This document shows, one piece after another, positions 42,455-48,963 of a stretch of 48,963 nucleotides of DNA. Each line of letters begins with the position of its first letter. Position 1 is the first letter of the stretch. Position numbers and translations under genes: made by a program. The DNA comes from Tepidibacter mesophilus. Lineage in GTDB: Bacteria > Bacillota > Clostridia > Peptostreptococcales > Peptostreptococcaceae. Location: positions 1 to 48,963 of the forward strand of contig NZ_BDQY01000025.1 of NCBI RefSeq assembly GCF_002724055.1. The letters run 5' to 3'. The notes beneath the pieces are model-generated. The model was not told the origin of the DNA. It did no database searches and saw nothing but the letters and a program-made list of their open reading frames with translations.

Positions 42455-42466
42455 TGTAGGATTATA

Positions 42467-42508
42467 AAAAAAAGGCATTATCAATTTAAAATTGATAATG
42501 CCTTTTTT
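42467..42508 (+). terminator. Intrinsic terminator of symporter gene
   Basis: A 21-bp perfect palindrome (core GGCATTATCAATTT / AAATTGATAATGCC) with long A and T runs, 12 bases after the stop codon. Confidence 0.9.
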
Positions 42509-42806
42509 TATTGAGAATAATAAGTAAGGATTTCTTATAATGAATTATAGATTTAAAAGAAAGAGTAAAAATATTTATAACATTAATATATTTTAAAAAT
42601 TTATTAATTTATTCGCTTTACAAAGGATGAGATGTGTAATATAATTTCAATATTAATGAAAATGCTTTATTAACAATATGTACAAAAACATAAAATTAAT
42701 ACGTTAAGATACGTACTTTATTGCTGAATTATTTCTCTATGTAAGTTAATTAGCGTAAAATTCGCTATTAATGACAAAGAGACACTTATAAGGGAGGGTT
42801 TTATTC
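42509..42806 (+). other. Leader region of the glutamine synthetase-like gene
   Basis: There is no gene in these ~300 bases. Two small hairpins stand out: TACGTTAAGATACGTA (42699-42714) and TAGCGTAAAATTCGCTA (42750-42766), followed by GGGAGGG at 42792-42798. No known riboswitch is recognisable. Confidence 0.4.
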
Positions 42807-44729
42807 ATGTTGAAGGAGTTAAAAAAAGATACTTTAAGTAAACTTGTATATTTTATACCAAAAGATAAGCACTCAGCTAAAGAAGTTAAGGAAATTTTAG
42901 AAAATCATCCAGAGATTGAATTTGTATCATTGGTGGGTATAGACTTAAGAGGAAATGATACTGATGAAAAAATACCAAGTAGCGTTTTTTTAGAAGATAT
43001 AGATAAATTTATCAAAACAGGAATCCAAACAGATGGATCAAGTGTTGTTCTCGATAATATAGCTACTTTAAATGATGCTAAAGTTGAAATAATCCCAGAT
43101 AGGGATGTGGATTGGTTTGTTGACTATAATTTTCAAAATTCAGATGATAAAACACTTCTTCCTGTTGGTACTTTGAGAATACCTTCATTTTTAGTGCATA
43201 ACGGAAAGAAAGTGTGTTCAAGATCTATACTTAGAAAGTCTATAGACAATTTTAAGAAAGAGATGCTTAAATTAGTTTGTAAAAATAGCTATGTGTTAAA
43301 CTCTGTTGGAATTGAAAATAGTAATGAAATAAAAGAAATTCTGCTAACCTCAGCTACGGAACTTGAATTTTGGGTTAACACACCTGAAGATAAAGCTGAC
43401 GAAGAGAAACTTTCTACATCACAAAACTTGAAAGAACAATACTGGAAGAGAACTCAAGGTACAGTTAGAACTGCATTAGAAAAAAGTATATATCTAATGG
43501 AAAAATACGGAGTTAATCCAGAAATGGGACATAAAGAAGTAGGAGGGATAACTTCCGCTATAAATTCAAGAGGAAAATCTAATCATGTTATGGAACAACT
43601 TGAAATAGACTGGAAATATAGTGATGCAATTCAAGCTGCTGACAATGAACTAATAATAAGAAATTTAGTAAATGATGTATTCAAAAATTATGGATTAGAA
43701 GTTACATTTGCTGCAAAACCGATAGAAGGAGTAGCAGGAAGTGGTGAACATACACATTTAGGTGTAGCTGCAAAGCTGCACAATGGAAAAATAGTGAATT
43801 TGTTTTCTCCATCTGATATGACGGCTGAATACGCAAGTCCTATTGGGTTTGGAGCATTAATGGGAATTTTAAAAAATTACGAATTACTTAACCCTTTTGT
43901 AACATCTTCAAATGATGCTTTAAATAGATTAAAACCTGGATTCGAAGCTCCTATCTGTATAGTTTCATCACTTGGAAAAAGTGTAGATGTACCATCTAGA
44001 AATAGATCTATATTGGTTGGTTTGATAAGAGATTTAGAAAATCCAATGTCTACAAGATTTGAATTGAGAGCTCCAAACCCTATGTCAAACACTTATATAA
44101 TAATAGCAGCATCTTATCAAGTTATGCTTGATGGAATAAAGTATGCATTAGAAAATAACAAAACATCCAAAGAACTTGAAAATGAATTTTCTAAAAAATC
44201 AGGTGAAATAGCTGGATATTTAGAAACACATAGAGAGTATAGAAGTGAAGAAGATGTTTTTGAATTCTATACAGAAGAAGAGAGAAATAATTTGTTTGGT
44301 ATTCCGCCTAAAACAGTTTGGGAAAATGCAAAAAATCTAGAAATACATGAAGAAAAGAAAAAAGCATTAACATATAATAATGTTTTTACAGAAGAAACAA
44401 TTAATTCATTTAAAGAATCTATTATAAACCAATGGTTGAATGAATTAAAAGATAGAATAATATGTGACAACATGGAAATAGTAAGATCTTGTAAAAAAGC
44501 ACATTTTGAAGATGTAACAGATTTAGATATAGTTAACTGGCAAAAAATACACACATTAAGATGCTATTTAATGAAAGATAAAACAGATGAAAAATCTTTA
44601 TTTACAAGAATAAGAGATGCAATAGATAATCAAAACTATGATTTAGTATCTACTCTTCAAGTAGAAATGAATGAAAAGATAAAGTTACTTAAAGATTTAT
44701 ATATCGCATATAAGAAAAATTTATTTTAG
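42807..44729 (+). CDS. Glutamine synthetase-like protein, long form
   Basis: The 640-residue protein has GS catalytic-domain motifs: TGIQTDGSSVV (N-terminal), TELEFWV (residues ~184-190, metal-binding Glu), GHKEVGGITSA (241), KPIEGVAGSGEHTHLGVA (304-321, ATP/metal), RLKPGFEAPICI (374) with SRNRSILVG, and STRFELRAPNP (415). Common GS-I is ~450 residues, so about 190 C-terminal residues are extra: a helical part from ~450 to the end. GS makes glutamine from glutamate, ammonia and ATP. Such long clostridial proteins exist, but whether they are true GS is uncertain. RBS GGGAGGG; terminator at 44740-44782. Confidence 0.78.
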   Translation: MLKELKKDTLSKLVYFIPKDKHSAKEVKEILENHPEIEFVSLVGIDLRGNDTDEKIPSSVFLEDIDKFIKTGIQTDGSSVVLDNIATLNDAKVEIIPDRDVDWFVDYNFQNSDDKTLLPVGTLRIPSFLVHNGKKVCSRSILRKSIDNFKKEMLKLVCKNSYVLNSVGIENSNEIKEILLTSATELEFWVNTPEDKADEEKLSTSQNLKEQYWKRTQGTVRTALEKSIYLMEKYGVNPEMGHKEVGGITSAINSRGKSNHVMEQLEIDWKYSDAIQAADNELIIRNLVNDVFKNYGLEVTFAAKPIEGVAGSGEHTHLGVAAKLHNGKIVNLFSPSDMTAEYASPIGFGALMGILKNYELLNPFVTSSNDALNRLKPGFEAPICIVSSLGKSVDVPSRNRSILVGLIRDLENPMSTRFELRAPNPMSNTYIIIAASYQVMLDGIKYALENNKTSKELENEFSKKSGEIAGYLETHREYRSEEDVFEFYTEEERNNLFGIPPKTVWENAKNLEIHEEKKKALTYNNVFTEETINSFKESIINQWLNELKDRIICDNMEIVRSCKKAHFEDVTDLDIVNWQKIHTLRCYLMKDKTDEKSLFTRIRDAIDNQNYDLVSTLQVEMNEKIKLLKDLYIAYKKNLF

Positions 44730-44739
44730 CTAAAAACTT

Positions 44740-44782
44740 AAAATAAAGGCCTACAGTAAAATAAACTGTAGGCCTTTATTTT
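44740..44782. terminator. Bidirectional intrinsic terminator
   Basis: AAAATAAAGGCCTACAGT (44740-44757) and ACTGTAGGCCTTTATTTT (44765-44782) pair perfectly, between the convergent glutamine synthetase-like gene and lexA. Confidence 0.9.
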
Positions 44783-45399
44783 ATAACTCTAAAAACTCCT
44801 TTTAATGTACCTAATATTTTAACATCATTAAAATACATAGGTTCCATATATGGATTTTCTGGTTGAAGTCTAATTCTATTTTTTTCTTTGAAAAATCTTT
44901 TTACTGTGGATTCGTTATCTTCAGTTAAAACAACTACTATTTCTCCGTTTCTAGCAGTGTTTTGTTTGTTTACTATAATATAATCTCCATCTAATATACC
45001 AGCATTAATCATGCTATCTCCTTTTATTTTGAGCATAAAAGTGTTATTTGCATCTATTAAACTAGAAGGAAGAGGAATGAATTCTTCTATGTTTTCTGTA
45101 GCTAATATAGGAGCTCCAGCGGTAACGCTTCCCACTAAAGGAATGTCTATGGTCTCTTTTCGACTAAAGAGACTATCATCGTTTGAATCTAAAATTTCTA
45201 TTGCTCTTGGCTTTGTCTTATCTTTTCTAATATATCCTTTTTCTTCTAATTTACTTAGGTGAGAGTGGACTGTAGATGTGGATTTTAAATTTACTGCACT
45301 ACATATTTCTCTAACAGATGGTGGATAACCCTTTTTATTAATTTGTAGTTTTAAAAAGTTTAAAATTTCGATTTGTTTATCAGTTAAATTTGAATACAT
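44776..45399 (-). CDS. lexA: SOS repressor LexA
   Basis: The 207-residue repressor has an N-terminal winged HTH ([20 protein letters not shown]) and a C-terminal S24 self-cleavage domain: cleavage site in VTAGAPILA (Ala-Gly near residue 92), Ser nucleophile in GDSMINAGI and Lys in STVKRFF. RecA filaments trigger its autocleavage after DNA damage. It is divergent from the LysM gene at 45558, and LexA boxes between them (45461-45528) indicate autoregulation and control of that gene. On the minus strand GGGAGGATATTC precedes the ATG. Confidence 0.96.
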   Translation of the reverse strand: MYSNLTDKQIEILNFLKLQINKKGYPPSVREICSAVNLKSTSTVHSHLSKLEEKGYIRKDKTKPRAIEILDSNDDSLFSRKETIDIPLVGSVTAGAPILATENIEEFIPLPSSLIDANNTFMLKIKGDSMINAGILDGDYIIVNKQNTARNGEIVVVLTEDNESTVKRFFKEKNRIRLQPENPYMEPMYFNDVKILGTLKGVFRVIK

Positions 45400-45460
45400 T
45401 CTGAATATCCTCCCATCGTAATATTATAATTATATTATAACATTAAATGAAATAAAAAAC

Positions 45461-45539
45461 AAACATTCGTTCTTTTTTTATTGACTAAGAACATTTGTTC
45501 TGATATACTTTAAACAGAACAAATGTTCTTAGTCGATAA
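45461..45539. promoter_or_regulatory. Triple LexA-box divergent promoter region
   Basis: Three LexA boxes match GAACNNNNGTTC: GAACATTTGTTC (45489-45500), GAACAAATGTTC (45517-45528) and a weaker AAACATTCGTTC (45461-45472). The first two lie in a 25-bp inverted repeat with one mismatch (45478-45502 and 45515-45539, spacer 12). For the gene at 45558, TTGACT (45481-45486) and TATACT (45504-45509) form a 17-bp-spaced promoter overlapping the first box; the mirror image gives a TCGACT for lexA on the minus strand. LexA would block both. Confidence 0.88.
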
Positions 45540-45557
45540 AAAGGGAGGATTTTATTT

Positions 45558-45830
45558 ATGAAAAAGAATTTGGTTTACATAATAATATTATTTTCTACAA
45601 TAAGTTTACTGAGTGGATTTTCAGGTTTCAAAAAATATGAGAGTGTAGTAGAGTATGAAACTGTTAATGTAATGCAAGGGGATACTCTTTGGAATATAGC
45701 AAAAGAAAATATACCTGAAAAAGAGGATATAAGAGATTATATATATATGATAAGAGAGGTTAATAATTTAGAAAGTGCAAATATACATCCTGGAGATCAA
45801 CTATTAATTCCTATTTATAAAAAAGAGTAG
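45558..45830 (+). CDS. YneA-like LysM protein, probable SOS cell-division inhibitor
   Basis: The 90-residue protein has a membrane or signal segment (residues 3-21, KNLVYIIILFSTISLLSGF) followed by a LysM domain (YETVNVMQGDTLWNIAKENI ... NIHPGDQLLIPIY). YneA of B. subtilis has the same size and layout, sits beside lexA under LexA control and stops cell division during SOS (family knowledge). The two strong LexA boxes upstream fit. AAGGGAGGA precedes the ATG. A bidirectional terminator lies at 45821-45855. Confidence 0.85.
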   Translation: MKKNLVYIIILFSTISLLSGFSGFKKYESVVEYETVNVMQGDTLWNIAKENIPEKEDIRDYIYMIREVNNLESANIHPGDQLLIPIYKKE

Positions 45831-45855
45831 AAGCTAAATTAGCTTCTACTCTTTT
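45821..45855. terminator. Bidirectional intrinsic terminator
   Basis: AAAAGAGTAGAAGCTAA and TTAGCTTCTACTCTTTT pair perfectly between the convergent YneA-like and recombinase genes. Confidence 0.88.
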
Positions 45856-46970
45856 TTATCTTCTAACCATTCGAAATTTTTAACAATTTCCCGTTTTACA
45901 TTTTTCTTATGCGCTGCATAAAGTTGAGTTGTAGTTACATTGTCGTGGTCTAGTAAATTTTGAACATCATATATCGAAAATCCGTACTGTATTAATGATG
46001 TTGCGGATGTAGCTCTTAACTTATGAGGACTATATCCATTACTACGAGGTATATTCATAGCTATTGACGTATATTTTATAACTAATTCTCTTATTGACTT
46101 TAACGTCATTCTCTTATTTTGAAGAGATAAAAAAAGTGCATCTTTATTCTTGTCTTCAAGATAATCAGAATTTGTTCTTTCATTTTTCATATAATCTAAA
46201 ACAACTGACTCGCAAGTTTTATTAAGGGGCATTAGAGCTTCCTTTCCTCTTTTTCTGTAAATTTTAAACTCACCCCTACCAAAGTTAAACGAAGAAATAT
46301 TGAGTTCTCTAAGTTCACTAAGTCTTAACCCATACGTAACAAATAATATCAATATAGCCTTATCTCTAAGTTTTGTTTTTTTCCAATAGATTCTTTCTCT
46401 TTCGGTCAAACCTTCTCCTGATTCGACTGTATCTATCATTTTTGCAACTTCATCAATTTCGAGTCTTTTAATAGCATCAGGCTGAGGTTTTGGAAGTTTT
46501 ATAGGGTTAAAACCATCTGTAATATTTTGGTTTACTTGTTCGTTTCTATATAAAAATTTAAACAAAGAAGACAATGAAGATTTTTTTCTAGCTAAAGATC
46601 TATTATTGTTTTCAAATACTAAAGTGTTTTTGTTTGTTTTTTTATAATATCTTGAACAATAATCTCCTAAAAATAAATTAATATCTCTTGCTTTAATATT
46701 GTTAAATTCTTCAATGCTTATGTCTTTGCAGTTGCTTGACAATGTTAAATCCGATTCATTTATTAAATACTTGCAGAAGAACAAAATATCTTCTAAATAG
46801 GCTGATCGAGTTGATGAAACGACTGCGCTTTTAAGATATACAAAGAAATCTTTCATAAATTTAGGAAGTTGATTTTCAATTTCAATACAATTTTCTATTA
46901 TTGAGTTTTCTTTTAAAACTATATTATCTGGTTTATCTGATTTATTATGTATTTTCAAATTTTTATGCAA
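45846..46970 (-). CDS. Tyrosine-type recombinase/integrase
   Basis: The 374-residue product has an N-terminal core-binding domain and the catalytic set R216 (VTYGLRLSEL), K240/K243 region (IYRKRGKEALMP), H316 and R319 (HKLRATSATSLI), H342 (LLDHDNVTTTQ) and Y351 (LYAAH). All catalytic residues seem present, although the usual GH before the Tyr is DH and the R-H-T-F after the second Arg is R-A-T-S. It differs from the recombinase at 38425 and is not its duplicate. On the minus strand AAGGAGTG precedes the start. No palindromic attachment site is visible near it. Chromosomal housekeeping versus mobile origin is open. Confidence 0.85.
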   Translation of the reverse strand: MHKNLKIHNKSDKPDNIVLKENSIIENCIEIENQLPKFMKDFFVYLKSAVVSSTRSAYLEDILFFCKYLINESDLTLSSNCKDISIEEFNNIKARDINLFLGDYCSRYYKKTNKNTLVFENNNRSLARKKSSLSSLFKFLYRNEQVNQNITDGFNPIKLPKPQPDAIKRLEIDEVAKMIDTVESGEGLTERERIYWKKTKLRDKAILILFVTYGLRLSELRELNISSFNFGRGEFKIYRKRGKEALMPLNKTCESVVLDYMKNERTNSDYLEDKNKDALFLSLQNKRMTLKSIRELVIKYTSIAMNIPRSNGYSPHKLRATSATSLIQYGFSIYDVQNLLDHDNVTTTQLYAAHKKNVKREIVKNFEWLEDKKE

Positions 46971-47311
46971 TTAAAACACTCCTTACATGTAAAAGTTATA
47001 CTCTCTATATGATATCAATTTAAGTTATAAAAAACAAGAATATTACAAAAAACGAACTATTTACAGTGAATCAAAATTAAAAACTCGAGATTTTTTATGA
47101 AAAACACGAATTATTACATTTTAAAAATATTAAAGTTTCGGTTAAATTGGTTTAGTTCTGTTTATATATTTTAAGAATCTGTAAAAAAAATAAAGAAATG
47201 CGAGTAATACTTAATTCGAATAAATTATAATGAATGTTTTTTATTATAATTAGCTATATTTAATGCTATAATGAACATGAAAATAAGTTATATGAAAGGG
47301 AAGTGTTGTTA
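46971..47311. other. Intergenic region between recombinase and RNase H gene
   Basis: About 340 AT-rich bases. TATAATG near 47274 may be a -10 for the gene at 47312. I see no symmetric recombination site here. Confidence 0.4.
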
Positions 47312-47929
47312 TTGATTAAATGTAATTTTGATGGTGCTTGTAATGATAATGGAAATAAGGAAGCTGACACAGGATTAGGGTACGCTATTTATGATACAAA
47401 ATATAGTTTATATTTAAAGGAAGTTTCTTTGTATGGAGGAAAAGGTACTAACAATACAGCTGAGTACAAAGCCTTGATAGAATGTATGAAGGATTTAATA
47501 GAATTAGGTTTAATTAAAGAGGAGATTAATGTATATGGAGATTCAGATCTTATAATAAAGCAAGTTACAGGACAGTGGAAATGTAAAAAAGAACATTTAA
47601 GACTTCTTAGAGATGAAGCGATTAGCCTTATGGATAAATTTCATGATTTAAATATAAAATGGGTGCCTAGAAATGAAAATGCCATGGCAGATAAATTATC
47701 AAAAGAAGGACTAAATAAAAAAAATGTTACAATAAATACATCTGATAATAAGAGAATAAGCAAAGATAATCTAAATATAGCCGCATTTAATTTAGGGGAC
47801 GGTATATACAAAGTAGTAGATGATGGATGCTTTTATGCCGTTGATATTAATAGGACGTTTTGCTCTTGTTTAGAAAATCAAAATAATAGAAAAAAGTGTA
47901 ATCATATAATGTATATAGAAAACATGTAG
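47312..47929 (+). CDS. RNase HI-like protein with C-terminal SWIM zinc finger
   Basis: The N-terminal ~130 residues are an RNase HI fold with acidic catalytic residues: D in IKCNFDGACND, E in NNTAEYKAL, D in VYGDSDLI and D in MADKLS. This would cleave the RNA strand of RNA-DNA hybrids. The C-terminus has FCSCLENQNNRKKCNHIMYI, which fits the SWIM zinc-finger pattern C-x-C-x(n)-C-x-H. GTG at 47303 and TTGs at 47306 and 47312 are in frame; AAAGGGAAG favours TTG 47312 (205 residues, MIKCNFDG). The fusion is unusual; the SWIM part likely adds nucleic-acid or protein binding. Confidence 0.85.
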   Translation: MIKCNFDGACNDNGNKEADTGLGYAIYDTKYSLYLKEVSLYGGKGTNNTAEYKALIECMKDLIELGLIKEEINVYGDSDLIIKQVTGQWKCKKEHLRLLRDEAISLMDKFHDLNIKWVPRNENAMADKLSKEGLNKKNVTINTSDNKRISKDNLNIAAFNLGDGIYKVVDDGCFYAVDINRTFCSCLENQNNRKKCNHIMYIENM

Positions 47930-47984
47930 AAAAAATCATACACATATTCAAGTGTATTCATTAAATTGAAAAGGGGGAGACTTT

Positions 47985-48617
47985 ATGAAAGTTGTAGATT
48001 TAACTCATGTAATTCATCCAAATATGCCTGTTTTTCCGGGTACTGAGGCACCTGTTTTTGAAAAGGCAAATACTATCGAACGAGATAGTTTTTGTGAAAT
48101 GAAGATTACTATGTACTCACATACTGGAACACATATGGATGCTCCTGCACATATGCTAAAAGATGGAGTTACATTAGATAGAATGGATGCAAATCATTTT
48201 GTAGGTAAAGCTATTATTCTGGAATTTAATGATAAAAAACAGATACAGTTACAGGATATAGTGCAATATGAAAATAAAATAGTTGAATGCGATTTTGTGA
48301 TAATTAAAACTGGGTGGAGTAAGTTTTGGGGAAAAGAAGAGTATTTTGAAGGGTTTCCATCTATAAGTGTAGATGTAGCTGAGTGGTTAGTTAAATTAAA
48401 CTTAAAAGGAGTAGGAATAGATGCTATATCTATAGACGATATGAAATCTACTTTATTTGAAGTTCATAAAATATTAATGAAGAATAATTTGATTATAATA
48501 GAGAATCTTACCAATTTAGAGAAAGTAGAAGATGAATTCTTTACATTAGCAGTTTTGCCTTTAAAAACACTTAATGCTGATGGAGCGCCTATAAGAGCTG
48601 TAGCTATTATAGAGTAG
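47985..48617 (+). CDS. Cyclase-family metal hydrolase (kynurenine formamidase-like)
   Basis: The 210-residue protein has the cyclase family core HTGTHMDAPAHM (H-x-G-T-H-x-D-A-P-x-H), the metal-binding motif of kynurenine formamidase and related amidohydrolases, and VDLTHVIHPNMPVFPGTEAP at the start. The central FVIIKTGWSKFWGKEEYFEG also fits. The active site binds a divalent metal and the protein is cytoplasmic. The substrate cannot be fixed; no tryptophan-degradation genes are nearby. AAAGGGGGAG precedes the ATG, 55 bases after the RNase H gene. Confidence 0.9.
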   Translation: MKVVDLTHVIHPNMPVFPGTEAPVFEKANTIERDSFCEMKITMYSHTGTHMDAPAHMLKDGVTLDRMDANHFVGKAIILEFNDKKQIQLQDIVQYENKIVECDFVIIKTGWSKFWGKEEYFEGFPSISVDVAEWLVKLNLKGVGIDAISIDDMKSTLFEVHKILMKNNLIIIENLTNLEKVEDEFFTLAVLPLKTLNADGAPIRAVAIIE

Positions 48618-48963
48618 TCATATAAAAATCACGAAACAAATATTTTTTATATTCATAAATGAAACCTCCTATAATAAATAATACTAATCCTAGATTATCC
48701 TTATTTAACCTGTATTATTCTAGTATACTGAGTTATTGAAAAATAAAAGAGTGTATAAGCAAAATTTAATTAAGCTAAGAAAACATGTATAAAAGTTTTT
48801 AAAAAAGCCTAAAATAAAATGTATAAGATTAAATATAGACCAGCTAGTTATAGTCAATAGTTTTTACAATTATTTTTAAGTTATGTTTTTAGGCACAAGA
48901 AATAGACTATCTAGTCTACACGAATAATTGATAGTTTGATTTTAATATAGTTCATAATTAGCC
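48618..48963. other. Non-coding end of window
   Basis: I see no supported gene. A minus-strand AGGAGGTTTCATTTATG near 48656-48670 opens only an 11-codon frame and is probably chance. Confidence 0.4.

Noticed and set aside
42699-42766. Tandem hairpins as an ANTAR-protein target before the glutamine synthetase-like gene
   Set aside because: The loops lack the A1/G4 hexaloop pattern in both hairpins, and they are about 35 bases apart, more than expected.
48656-48670. Minus-strand ribosome site and ATG near the window end
   Set aside because: The frame closes after 11 codons.
1-48963. CRISPR arrays, tRNA or rRNA genes
   Set aside because: No regular spacer-repeat series or recognisable tRNA/rRNA sequence was found on reading the window.

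Overview
The window is chromosomal DNA of a very AT-rich, endospore-forming, Gram-positive anaerobe of the class Clostridia, most like Peptostreptococcaceae and relatives. This rests on AT-rich codon use, AGGAGG-type ribosome sites with many TTG/GTG starts, a GerAB germination permease, a YyaC sporulation protein, a T-box leader, a Firmicutes-type LexA regulon, and the block miaB-mutS-mutL-miaA-hfq followed by a recombinase, an aluminium-resistance/methionine gamma-lyase-like gene and lexA. No rRNA, tRNA or CRISPR array was seen.

Layout. 1-2.2 kb: two isochorismatase-family hydrolases around an HxlR regulator, with a decayed LysR-type gene upstream. 2.2-9.9 kb: an accessory island of small genes (MBL-fold hydrolase, GNAT acetyltransferase, conserved unknowns, SMI1/KNR4 protein, DUF7660-like protein, an immunity-like gene broken by one in-frame TGA, and another immunity-like gene). 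It also holds a deleted IS3-type remnant with both ends. Three copies of a ~115-nt element with conserved hairpins and a terminator-like 3' hairpin, plus a decayed fourth copy and a fragment, punctuate this island. 10-19.3 kb: ordinary chromosome (gerAB, ATP-PEP carboxykinase-like gene, aromatic acid exporter, RelA/SpoT-domain protein, radical SAM protein, EamA transporter, yyaC, Lys-rich small protein). 19.4-23.7 kb: a MacA-MacB-like efflux operon ending in a TolC-like gene. 24-30.8 kb: HD hydrolase, Cys-rich small protein, MerR-like protein, T-box-asnA, DUF421/DUF4363 pair, and a D-threonine-aldolase-like enzyme divergent from a cupin-HTH regulator across a perfect palindrome. 31-38.4 kb: miaB-mutS-mutL-miaA-hfq. 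38.4-47 kb: two tyrosine recombinases bracketing an aluminium-resistance/methionine gamma-lyase-like gene, an alanine/glycine symporter, a long glutamine synthetase-like gene, lexA and a YneA-like LysM gene. 47.3-48.6 kb: RNase HI-SWIM protein and a cyclase-family hydrolase.

The strongest unusual signals are (1) a 25-bp-arm perfect inverted repeat just upstream of the first recombinase. Its core has dif geometry (11-6-11) but symmetric arms, and its 13-bp arms differ from loxP arms at one position, which suggests a single-recombinase site. (2) The repeated structured element in the immunity-like island, which I cannot assign to a known RNA class. Function calls come from recognising protein families by eye; no database search was run.
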